DNA of 64,000 nt from Pseudisothecium myosuroides (taxonomy: Eukaryota; Streptophyta; Bryopsida; Hypnales; Lembophyllaceae): contig OX637287.1 in assembly GCA_951799445.1 (NCBI GenBank), forward strand, positions 52,233,724 through 52,297,723. Reading direction: 5' to 3'. Made by a program: the position numbers and the translations under genes. This document shows positions 44,701 to 55,500 of this stretch, in pieces (the first letter of the stretch is position 1; each line of letters opens with the position of its first letter). A model generated the notes under the pieces. It worked only from the letters and a program-made list of their open reading frames with translations, ran no database searches and was not told the DNA's origin.

Positions 44701-45781
44701 ACCACCAGTAAGTTTGCCCCCCCTCTCATACACCTGCCATGCCACGAGGTACTTCAGTATTGTGCTGACATTAGTCCTCTAATCCCTTCCAATCTCCACC
44801 TGCTATTCCATAAATTCCCACTAGATGCACAACAGTTGGCCCTGGTGACTAGTCACAACCTTCGGAATCAGTCTTTCCCGGTGGCAAGTGTTGTGAAACA
44901 ACAGAGTGAAGACTGGAGAGAAATTTCGTCTTGATGCATATTTGGACACGACATTTTCGAACAATTCATTAATTCACTCTGATTCGATCATCTAAAATCA
45001 AGAGCGTCTTGGATAGAAGAATCATTTTCTACACGGGGTCTGTCGTATTACAGTAGTGGAAATGTGAAGTAAACGGAGCGTCGTGACTAATTGAAAAGAG
45101 CCTCGCAAAGAGTTCAAAATATGATTAGCGGCGGGCAAGCTGCATCGAGAAAACAAAGCGACTACAGACGATCATCCCCTACCGTGCTGCGCATATCCGA
45201 AATCACCTAACGAATGATCAAGCCCTGTAACGAGGAATGAAGGACTCATCAGAATGAAACTTCGTCTCCGCCTCACCAAAGCGTGATTGCCTACTAAGCG
45301 ATTCGAATCCCACCGTCCATGCAAGGAGCCCTATCCTCTAGATTTGCAGTTGAATGGTGAGCCGAATCGAAATTGGACGGAGGACGCCAGCATCCCAGTG
45401 CTCCTCCCGCCAGGGACTGAGCACCGACTCGATCTACTGTACTGTAGGTATCTGGCGATATGTAGTGGACCCGACCCCACGCCACCCCACCCCACCCCAG
45501 CTGAACTGAACTGAATTGGCAATTCAGCAGCGCCGAGATGCAAGCCCAGGAGGAGAAAATGGGCATCCCACCTGGGCATCAATTCCGACCCGCCGAAGCT
45601 GAAGGGCGGCGGCGAGCCCGCCGAGGCCTCCGCCGACGATGACCACGCGGTCGACGAGAGGAGTGTCCGAGGAAGGCGAAGAGGAAGCCATGGAGTATGC
45701 GGAGAAAGGAGAGAAGCGAGGGGGCATCCGAAGGAGGGCAGAGGGCATGGTGAAAAGGAGAGAGGCAGAGGGAGAGAGCAA
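41702..45781 (-). CDS. FAD-dependent monooxygenase, CTF2A/zeaxanthin-epoxidase-like family (431 aa, 9 exons)
   Basis: Exons on the minus strand: 45781-45572, 44733-44626, 44453-44223, 44071-44015, 43772-43641, 43313-43104, 42837-42747, 42248-42146, 41855-41702. All are bounded by GT-AG sites with consistent phases, giving 431 residues and a TGA stop. Motifs: dinucleotide-binding VVIVGGGLGGLAAALQLRR near residues 48-66; PLVIGADGIRSIVR near 204 (GD-type motif); and, formed only across the exon 7/8 junction, LGDAAHAVTPALGQGAN with MAFEDGLELA, which contacts the flavin. Such enzymes use NAD(P)H and O2 to hydroxylate a small substrate, unknown here. The Ser-rich first ~40 residues could be a plastid transit peptide; translation could also start at Met30. 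No stop or frameshift is seen. It is the only intact host-type gene here. Confidence 0.9.
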
Positions 45782-46300
45782 ATGCAGTGAGCCAGAGAAG
45801 GAACTGAAGGAAGGAGCCGAGGGAGAGACCTTCAGCTTCGCTTAATGCAATTCCAATGCAATTGCCTTGCGGTGAGAGACTTTGACTTGACTGACGGGGG
45901 ACGATGGGGAATGAGTGAACCCAACGCCACCGACGCAGTCTGTGTTGGATGCCTGTTCGACGACGCAACTGAATGTTCCGTCAGAAAAAAGAAAGCTCAG
46001 CACTTCCGCCTTTTTACGCTTCTGAGAGGAGACGACGGACGGACGGACGGAGGACCTGGACGTCATTTGGCAGGCAGGGATGGCGTAACTTACGTCGGGA
46101 GCACGAAGTGAAGTGCAAATGGCTGGCTGGGCGGGCTGGCTTGCTGTGCACAATTACTATAAAAGCCAGGCAAGCGTCTGGGCCCCATGGGACCCGTGCG
46201 AGTGCAGTGGGTGGGGGGACTTTCTGGTGCCAGATTGCACCAGAAAAAAAAAAAAAAAAAAATGCCAAAAATTGGTAAAAAATCGTGAAGTTTTTTGCCA
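45782..46300. promoter_or_regulatory. Upstream region of the monooxygenase gene
   Basis: Relatively GC-rich, with purine runs (GGAGAGAGGCAGAGGGAGAG) on the plus strand just upstream of the start, likely 5' UTR and promoter. A run of about 19 A lies at 46243-46261. Short open frames on both strands have no recognisable domain. No TATA box assigned for the minus-strand gene. Confidence 0.35.
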
Positions 46301-47301
46301 AAAAACTTCAAAAAAAAAATCTTGGATGAAATCATTGGATTTGGTGGATGAATATAAAATTACAGACATGTGAAATGTGCTAATGTGATATTTTCTATCC
46401 AATAGGTGGATGAATGTTGAACTTTGGAGCACCATTGTAACATTTTATGTCGCCACTTTGACACTTCATAAAAAATGAAGAAAAAGCCTTGGTGGATAGG
46501 TCCTCCATCATCGCACAGCACGGCAGATTGCTTCCATCACAAGACTTTGGAGAGCGCTTGGCTTGGGAGCAATCCATCCCTCCACGTTGTTGCCGTTGTA
46601 TTATTGCATCCCAGCTTAATGGGCACTCAAAATCCCTACTTTCTGAGTGGCAAATTTAAGGTAGAGGCACCTATTTTTAGCAAAAAGGTAAACAAAATTA
46701 GTCTAGAGATGGTTTTAAAGGAAAAAGTGAATTTTCAAGGTACAAAGAAAAAGATATAATGTATCAAAGTGAGATTCCAATGAGCAACCCAAACCATTTT
46801 CTTCATTCATGTACATGACCTTTACATTTTGAAAATTCTAGATGGACATGTTTCTAAGATTGGTTTAGGGTGCATTGTTGGAAATGGGCACTTCCATCCT
46901 TATGTGAATTAAAATACTATCGGATTGTAGGAAATTTTAAGCTTTATTCACTAACCAATTAGAACAAGAAAAATGGCAAACACTAGGACGCACTTGGAAA
47001 ATTTATATTTGTTGAAATGATTTAAATAATTTTACTCAACTAAACTAAAATTTAAAATTTAAAATTTAAAATGATTCGTCTTAATCAAAATTTGAGTCAA
47101 ATGACTCCATCCTCTTTTCAAAATAGTTGCATTGGGCATTAGAGAAAAATTTAGGCCTTTGGAGGGCTACTCCACAATCCTCCAAGGTACCCTAAAATTT
47201 GTTTTTTGGGGGCTGAAAAAATCATTTTTTCCCTATTCCTGCCCACTTGAAATTGCAATGTCAATGGCGTAGGAACCGAGTTTTAAGAGTTTAAAATTTA
47301 T

Positions 47302-47384
<83 letters not shown>

Positions 47385-47761
47385 CTTAAAAAAATATTAA
47401 AATTAATTAATTTTTTAAATTGATCGCGAAATTTGACTATTTCAGCAAGCAGTTAGCTTGGCTAATTGCTCACTGCAGCACTTTTTCAGAGTGACAGACC
47501 AAGCTTTGAGATAGCTTGGTTTGTCACTTTGGAGTAGCCCTCCGAAGGGCTGAAATTTTCTGTAATGGCAAGGCCCACATCCCCCCACATATTGGATTCA
47601 AGATTGAATATCAAAATTTAGCACAATGAACATCTAAATTACAAAATGATCATTTTTGTTGTTGGAAGTAGTGGAGTTACTAATATTTGCCAAATAAAAG
47701 CAAAAATTTAGAATATCCTTTTATAGGAAACAATCAAAGAAGAAACTTGAAAGACATTTTT
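46301..47761. other. AT-rich non-coding stretch
   Basis: No coding signal seen. It contains the (AAT)n tract at 47304-47384 and short TTTAAAATTTAAAATTT repeats near 47050. The pair AGCTTGGTCTGTCAC-like and GTGACA-like around 47490-47530 forms a short imperfect inverted repeat (AAGCTTTGAGATAGCTTGG centre). Confidence 0.4.
47304..47384. repeat. (AAT)27 microsatellite
   Basis: 81 bp of perfect AAT triplets in AT-rich non-coding DNA. Confidence 0.97.
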
Positions 47762-49011
47762 AACCCCTAAATGCCCAAGGTATTTTTTGAGCTTCTTGGA
47801 ATATGCCCAAAATTGAACAAAAAACCAATATTATAATAAATTTTATCAATTAAAAAAAAATTGTAACCATACAAATTCAAACTAGACATCTTAGAGATTA
47901 CATAAAAAAAGAAAACACTAGTAGAAAAACCATGACCAAAACAACAGAAAATCAACTGATTTCTATTCATTTCTAATGTTTAGAGCAGTGTAAGGACTTT
48001 CTGTGCAAGCCAACAAAATGACCAACCGCTTTCTGTTGATTTGGATAGTGCAATGACCAAATCAACAAAATTTCAAGGAATCTAGAATCTTTTTAGAATC
48101 TTTTTGGAATCTTTAGGAATCTTAGAGAATATTTTAATATTTTGGAATCTTTTAGAATGTTTTTGTTTTATTGTAACAGGGCAAGGTTAACACATTGAAA
48201 ACCTTACTAATTGCAAGATTATGTCGCTTGGATTTCAAAAAGAAAGTATTTTCAACCCTTCTCAAATGATTAATTAGATTTCATCTTTCATTACAAACTC
48301 TTTGGACAAAAAGGTGTAGATCCTACAACTTATTACTCTCCATAATATGTTGAAGAAATAAATTGGAAATAAATAAGAAATATTTCAGCAAAAAACATTC
48401 CATATTCATACTTAAAAAAAATTATAAAAAAAGAAGTAGAGTATGATTTAAAATACTAAAGTGTTAACAATTTAGTTACACAATTGAAAAATTCCAATGC
48501 TAATGTTTGAAATGTTGTAATAAATAATCTACATTCAATGGTTTTATTTTTTTGCAAATATTGAAAATTGAATTAAATAAAGGACTTCAAAATTCATTTT
48601 TGAGTAGACATTTCTTAGTTGCCTAGAAAATAAAGTTCCTCTTACCTTTCTTCTTAGTACAAATGCAATGATTCTAAGCTTTTCAAGTAAATATAAATGT
48701 TAAAACCAAGTTGAAATTTTTTATTCTTAAGAAAATGATTTTTTTTAGTTGCCCAAGTTGCCCACCAAACAATTAAAATTATATATCATGCAATAGCTTT
48801 TAATTATGTTGCCAAAAGTTACAGAAATTGTTGCGGCTAGCTTGAAGCTATTCTTTGACCACATGTTATGTGAAAATTTTGAAGAAAAACAAAAAAAACA
48901 AAAAAAATGCCATTTGGTCCTCTCTAGGAGTTAAAACACCACGGTTGGCATTCTATGCACAATGAACTTTTTATTAACTTAATCATTCACAATTTGTTTC
49001 TTTTTAAAACT

Positions 49012-49365
49012 CAGCAGACTTTGGTGGCCATTTTGGCATAGTAAAATAACTTTTTTCAAAAAACTTTGAACTAGAAAAAGTTGGTAAATCAAGTTAAGTT
49101 TCATCTCCAAAAATCCGTGTGAGATTTCAAGACTCCAATCAAAAGTTATAAATAAATTTCAGAGAGGGGTTGGAAGGGACATTTTCTTTGACATTTTCAA
49201 ACATCCTCTCTGAAATTTGTCCATAACTTTTGATTGGAGTCTTGAAATCTCAAACGGATTTTTGGAGATGAAACTTAACTCGATGTTCCAACTTTTTCTG
49301 GTTCAAAGGCTTTTGAAAAAAAATTGTTTTCCTATGCCTAAATGGCCGCCCAAGTCTGTTGAGTT
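49012..49365. repeat. Foldback within CACTA element 2
   Basis: Arms of about 170 bp: ACTCCAATCAAAAGTTATAA pairs with TTATGGACAA-type sequence ending in ACTTTTGATTGGAGT, and CATCTCCAAAAATCCGTGTG pairs with ACGGATTTTTGGAGATG. The centre is near 49190. Confidence 0.8.
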
Positions 49366-49430
49366 TGAAAACACAAAATTCTAAATGCATAAGTAGGAAA
49401 AAAATATATACATTTCACATGTGATTACAA

Positions 49431-49500
49431 GTGTGGTGTGTTGGTTAGAGCCTTTGCTTACGAAGCCCAAGGTCTTGAGTTCAAATCCCATGGGCAGCGG
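49431..49500 (+). other. tRNA-like segment inside CACTA element 2
   Basis: GTGTGTTGGTTAGAGCCTTT resembles an A box, and TTGAGTTCAAATCCCA contains a B-box-like GAGTTCAAATCC. Spacing suits a tRNA. It occupies the same place as the tRNA-like segment of CACTA element 1 although the sequences differ. Confidence 0.45.
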
Positions 49501-50243
49501 GTGATGGCTAGGGTTGCCCGAAATTTCCGGGCAGCGTAAAAAAAATTCTTTTTTGTTGCTTGGAATTTTCGGGCAGTCAAAAAAAATTAACTTTTTTTTT
49601 TTTTTTTTTTCCTACTTGGAATTGACCAAATCAACAAAAATAATCAACAAATTTCAGTAGATGATCAACGCGACCAAATCAAAAAAAAAAAAAAAACTTT
49701 TTTGCTGATTTGGATGTTGAGTTTTCTACTAGTGAAATACAACAATATCACCTATGGATTGAAAAATTATAATAATGTTTGATCACAAGGGTGTTAAAAT
49801 TGTGAAAGTGATTTGAAATCTTTCAATCCTCTTTTCACATGTCAAAACTAAGAAGTTGGTTACCAAAAAAATATGAGGCTAAAGGGCATAACATGCATAA
49901 CTCTAATCCATTTATAGCTTTTTAAAATCTATTCTACAATTTTTTTAAATGAATTTCTAATTTGTTTTTTTTCCCAAGTTCTAATGTATTTGAGGCTCAT
50001 TTCAAAAAGCCTTAACTTCGAAACTAGAAAATCAAGATTTGCAATGGACACCCTGGCACAAAATCTTGAATAGAAAAATTGTAATCATTCATTTTCAAAA
50101 TTGAACTTTTGATGCAAACATTAGAATTCAAAAATATTCTTTTCAAAAATATAAATTATTAAAAATAATAACTTGGTAAAGGTTTTATTTAACTTTAAAG
50201 TGGTGTTGACACCTGAATTTGATGCCTCGGGCATTTAGGGGTT

Positions 50244-52239
50244 GACAACAATCTAATTTTTATCAAAAATCAATGAAAGTTTCTATGTCTGTTAGAAGAC
50301 ATACAATATAACATTAATATTGAAAATTAGAAATCAAAATCCATCCTCTATTCTTAACAAATAAATGAAAAATACATTCCCTTTCAATTATCATTAAAAA
50401 AATCATGTTTGGTTTGTATTATACCAAACATATTGCAATTTACATATCCCAATTGGATTGTTAGTGTACTATCTACCATACTATCCCACTTGTATAAAGT
50501 ACTTGTCTTCCCCCTACATTTCAAACATTGATTGGCTTGTACAAATAGTCTAGTTCACTTGTCACGACCCTCGTTGTCCTATTATATAGTTATGTTTCTA
50601 AACTAATTCCTACATAGTGTCTTTGAAGTTGTCAATGTTACTTTGACGGAAAAACTATTAAAACGATGTATTTGCCACTCAATTTGCATTCATAATAACA
50701 ACTTCATATTCAAATTTGCAAAGTAAAATTTCAAGCGTTTAAAAAATTATTTTCAAAAAACTTCATGGACATGCACCTTACAATCATTTGTAAAATCCTT
50801 GAAAACAAACTCACAAGGTCCCTTCTATTGGTCACAATAATGCTTGGAAAAATGCAATTCCAAAATTTTACAATTTTAGACTAGGATGTTGAAGCCTGAA
50901 GACCAATTTACATATTAATGCACTTAATTTAATTACCAAGGAGTTTGAATTTTATTAAAAGCTCTATTGCCTACTAAAAAGAGCATAAATAGATAAATTG
51001 AAGCTTTCTAGTTGGTAATTTGACTAATCCATGATACAACTTGAATAGACTTAGAAAATACTACCACTTCCTTTAGACACATTTAATCTTGAGTTTAATC
51101 TACATGGCATGAATAATAAATAAAAGTTTTTTCCTAGAAACTTTCAATTAATAATTCCAACTAAAAAGGCGTTTTTATCTTCATGGCCAAGATATCATTC
51201 AAGTACCATATAGGATGCCTAAAACATCCCCCAAAATGAAAAAAGTGACTCTTCATGCTCATTTTGTTTTGGAGATGGAGAGCTTCTAAGATAAGAACAT
51301 TGGAGTGTTGTTTAGGACTTGATTAGCATTGATTTTCTTGTGTTTTGTCACCCTCTACGCATGATAAGTCATGTACAAACTCAAAAGAATAGTAAACAAA
51401 TACAAATCATCGATTTTTCTTAGATCGTCTATGTTTGAAATTTTTTAGACAAGAGGCTTCATATGGTGCAATCTTAATTAGCAATTGATCTTGTGCCCCT
51501 CATTATTTGCAATCTACTCTATTCTTAATTCTATATTTGACTTTTTAATTTGGGGCTATATACGTACAACAACCAAACTTGGTTTGAAAGTTGTTGGTCT
51601 CAATTAGTTATTTGCCAAGTTGTCTAAAATACTAAATATAGTAAATTGGTGATGGAAAAAGCTAGGGTGTTGGCTCTAAACCTAGCATTGTTGTTGTTGG
51701 TAGTGATGGTGAAGCAAGATGCACAAATTGATGTGGCTATGTTTTTGTTTATCTAAATAACTTTTGATGGTATGCCGGGCAATTAACTGGATATGGCTAT
51801 TGTGTAAATAAAGATTGTAGCACAGAAGAGATCAAGTGCCACAACCAACATCAAATATGCAATCAAAAACTAAGTAGGAATGCTTAACAAACACACCCTC
51901 ACAAAATACTCACAAAACTTGACTTGACAACAATGTCAAGCCAAGGAGTTCTCCCCACCTAAACACTCAAACCCTAAGATGAATGAATATTAACATTTGA
52001 ATGAAACACATCCAAAACTAAGGTGAACTCCTAAGGGAGTTCATCTAACACTATATATAATTGAATGTAGAATGGTCCCAATGTCACCTTATGTGACATG
52101 GCGGGCTTCAGTGTTGCACCGCATGATAGTTTTATGATTTGCAACAACCTGACCAATCTTTGCAAGGGCTCCAACCTGTAATAACAATCGTCATTTGTGT
52201 AATAGCCGGAGCACTATTAGTTTCCACTTGCTGATTTTC
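50244..52239. other. AT-rich non-coding stretch
   Basis: I see no gene, clear repeat or RNA here. Composition is like that of the surrounding non-coding DNA. Confidence 0.45.
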
Positions 52240-52547
52240 TGAAGCAGTTCGAAGTCTTGCAGAGTGCGCACCAGCACGGACTGGAATGGGCTACACCTGC
52301 AAATTTGATATTGAAAAGGAAGAGTGGCACTCCATTCAGCTTCCTTTCTCCTCGTTTGTACCTGTGTTTTGCGCAAAAACAGTGAAGGATGCCCCGCCAT
52401 TTGACACATCCAGAATTGCATGTCTGCAACTACTGTTCAGTAAATTCGAATATGATGAAAAACTAAACCCTAAATTCGAAGCGGGACGTTTGAGCTGCCT
52501 ATTGCCAGCATCAAAGCCTACCTCAAGGAGACCGTGGTCCCGCACAG
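52240..52547 (+). pseudogene. HCF173-like pseudogene, part 1 (CIA30 domain region)
   Basis: The translation shows RVRTSTDWN, then after a frameshift near 52285 GYTCKFDIEKEEWHSIQLPF, PVFCAKTVKDAPPFDTSRI, LQLLFSKFEYDEKLNPKF, and after another near 52488 FELPIASIKAYLKETVVPHS. This is the CIA30-type domain that in the plastid protein HCF173 is inserted in an SDR-like NAD-binding fold; HCF173 is needed for psbA mRNA translation. Frameshifts and lack of the N-terminal half show it is not functional. The hAT element starts right after the 8-bp duplication 52540-52547. The gene resumes at 58947. Confidence 0.8.
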
Positions 52548-55500
52548 CAGCGATTTTTTTTTCAGATTTTTTGATTGAACGAAAAGGCGATATTTATTGC
52601 ATATTGAGAGTTGCACTGGTGACCTGTGTAGCTGGTCGGTAGTTTCCTTGTGGCGAAGTCACAAAGGTTGTGAAAGATTTTTTGGCGATTTTTAATAAGG
52701 CAATAAGTTAATTATGGCGAAATGAGTGACGTTTCAAAAGCGTTTTGGGCGAACTCATACGCAACTGTGCAAGAATATAGGCGAATTGATATGGAAGAAT
52801 GTGATTTATTAGGCGAAAAACATTATCCTCAATAGGGAACATCACAATGTGCACACAACACATTTGGACAAACAAGTTTCCAAATTCAGTTAGTTATCGC
52901 TCCTTTCACTCCTTAATGGAATAGCCTACACCTGCACACCCCATGTCCTGTAGAGCAAACTCAACAAGTCCTCTACTTAATGCAGGCCACATAATCAACA
53001 GAAGGTCTTAGCACTCATTAACATAATATCATGACGATCTCTAGAATGCAGCCACCCTACAAACGGACCCATACTTGCTAATTAAAAAAAAGATTGCCAT
53101 CAAATCTTGGACTGAGATGAAAATTCAGCGTGTAGAAAATTCAGAGTGAGATGAAAATTGCAGGTTCAGCGTGAGATTGAAATTCCATACCCCCATTCCT
53201 GAATAACAAGCTAAGATGAACACTAATGCCATGATAAACATTGACAACACTACTGGTACAAGAAATTTGGATGATCCAACTTTAACACCATGTGTCCATG
53301 CCAGAACACAGACCTGCACCCACCCCAAACCCCCTCCAATGCCAAGGTAAGAAAACCAGCAAAAAATGAACAACAGAATTGTGAGCTGAGAGGAAAGAAA
53401 ATACTACCTGTTTGAAGCTACGCCCTGCCCTGCAACCACCAGAAGCAAACTCCGATGCTATAGGATTCCATGTCCTGCATCTTTAGTGAAAGTGCACACG
53501 CTTCCCTTTAGCATACCCACCTCCCTTCCAAAAGAACACAATTATCATTCAGATGACCCTCTCCTTCACAACAAACCCTACTTACCACCATAACTCTTTC
53601 CTGCACATCCATTTTCAAAAATGACAAGCGAGCACATTATTTCAGTACACACAGTTCACTGGATTTTGTAACAGTATTTTCCTCCCTCCGAGTTCAGAAT
53701 AGGACATTTGGGGGAGGACAGAGTAGCAAAATCATTACAGGAGTTCACTTGGGAGGCAAGGGCCACATGATCGTCCAATTTCTGATGCAAGCTATCCTCC
53801 AGAACCTTATCAAAATTTTGTATCCGCCTATCCACTGCACCAAACTGATTCACGAGTTCCCAAGAAGATCATCAAGTTCTCTAGTCAATTCAGAAGAGGG
53901 CAAAGTAAGTGCAACCTAAAGTTGTTCTACTACCACAAATGTTTGCAACATATGTACCGGCAGAAGGTAGTAGATAAAAACCATAAGTTGAGCTCATAAC
54001 GGTGGGGAAAGAAATTGTATAAGTCAGGTAGCCATGTGTAGATACTTACCTGTTCTCAATCTGATCAAACATGTATCGAATTCTTGGCTGAGGACCAGTT
54101 CCCGTGACATCAAGCTCACAACACTGAACTGGTTTCAGGCGTTTCACTATGTCATCGCCATCAGTATTGGACAATCAAAAAATCTGAAAAAAAAATCCCT
54201 ACTTGCAAGTACTAACGTCATTAATTTCAGTGAGGTCAATTGAGTGATTTCCAAATGTAAGCACACTCATACATAATAGTTTTTCTTAATAAACTTGTTA
54301 CTGTCGTTCCTAAACTGTTCATCAAACTGCAGTTTGATAACTTACATAATGATCTAAACCCTCAAAGTCCGACTGCATCAAAAAAACAGTAGGAAAGTGC
54401 AAGGACTACTAGGGTTCTTCAGAACTTGCCAAGTCGTGAACTCACAAAAGCACGCTTCCTAAATAAGACAACCCACAAACCCTAAAATATGTGTTCATTC
54501 AGCACTCGTTAGAACAACATCAAGGAATCTCCTAACGTATTGTGCAATCAGTACTTCAAAAACTCCAAGCTAATTGATTCCTCTGCAAGAAAAAATCCTA
54601 CGACATCAAAATGCAGTAAAAAGATCGGCAACTACCATGTCTTCTTCAAAACTTTCCAAAACATGTCCTCAATAAGGTACACAATCATCTTGAATAAGAC
54701 AAACCCTAAAATGTGTTCATTGAGCACTTCACAAACTTCAAACATTGCATACGGGAAGGAAACTGAACGTGAATTCAAATAAGAGTCATTCCCAACTGAA
54801 CGTGACTTCAAACAAGAGTCACTAAGGAAAATACAGAGTGGGATATGAGAGGGCAAGGTATGACGTACCCTAAATACTGTCTACAACACCAATCTACCTG
54901 CCGACTTCAATCTACCTGCCAAGCGACCTCCGCGTACTGCTGCACCGACCCCAAAGCTAACTACTACAAGCTAGCCAAATACCTCCCTCTCCCTCTAGAC
55001 ACGAACCAGTCATCAAAAACTTTCTGGTACGGGAAATTCTCAAGTGTGAAGATCTGCTGGGAATACATGCCGACTACCACCTGCAAGTGCTCCAATTTGT
55101 TGCGGATTTTGGACTTTAGGAACGCAATCCTTGAAAAGAGTCGCTCATCCTCCACGGATCCAAGAACATGAACCACTGCCATTTGAGCAAGCTTTATAAA
55201 CTCACCAAAATTTTGTGTCAATGAATTGTTGCTGTCCAAAACACGCCAAACCTTCGTGAGAGGATTGACATCATAGGGAGGGAGCAAGGCTGCACGGGAA
55301 TTCGATTTCATGCAGGTCTTGAATAAACTGCGCTGCGAGATTAGGGCATCACGGTCAATCGCCGGTTTGATGAGAAGCTTTTTGTCACCCTCCCCGAGTA
55401 TTTTCCCATGCCCGTAAGTATCCATGAGAATTTGGAGGTTCTTGTCAAATGCCTCTTCAGCACCAACTGCACACCAATACTGGGGATATAAGATTCCAAA

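Larger units (their letters stand above)
47916..49734. mobile_element. Non-autonomous CACTA element 2 (1819 bp)
   Basis: The ends are CACTAGTAGAAAA and its inverse TTTTCTACTAGTG, flanked by a perfect 3-bp target duplication AAA. Subterminal motifs like CCAAATCAACAAAA occur near both ends. Inside are a foldback at about 49012-49365 and a tRNA-like segment at about 49431-49500, the same order as in CACTA element 1. No transposase gene. Confidence 0.88.
47762..50243. mobile_element. Element with AACCCCTAAATGCCC termini, host to CACTA element 2
   Basis: The left end AACCCCTAAATGCCC and right end GGGCATTTAGGGGTT are perfect 15-bp inverted copies. Ends are related to those of the 22503-23440 element. 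Subtracting the CACTA insert leaves about 660 bp. Non-coding. Confidence 0.6.

Noticed and set aside
45579..45968. 129-residue open frame upstream of the monooxygenase
   Set aside because: It overlaps exon 1 in another frame and has no recognisable domain.
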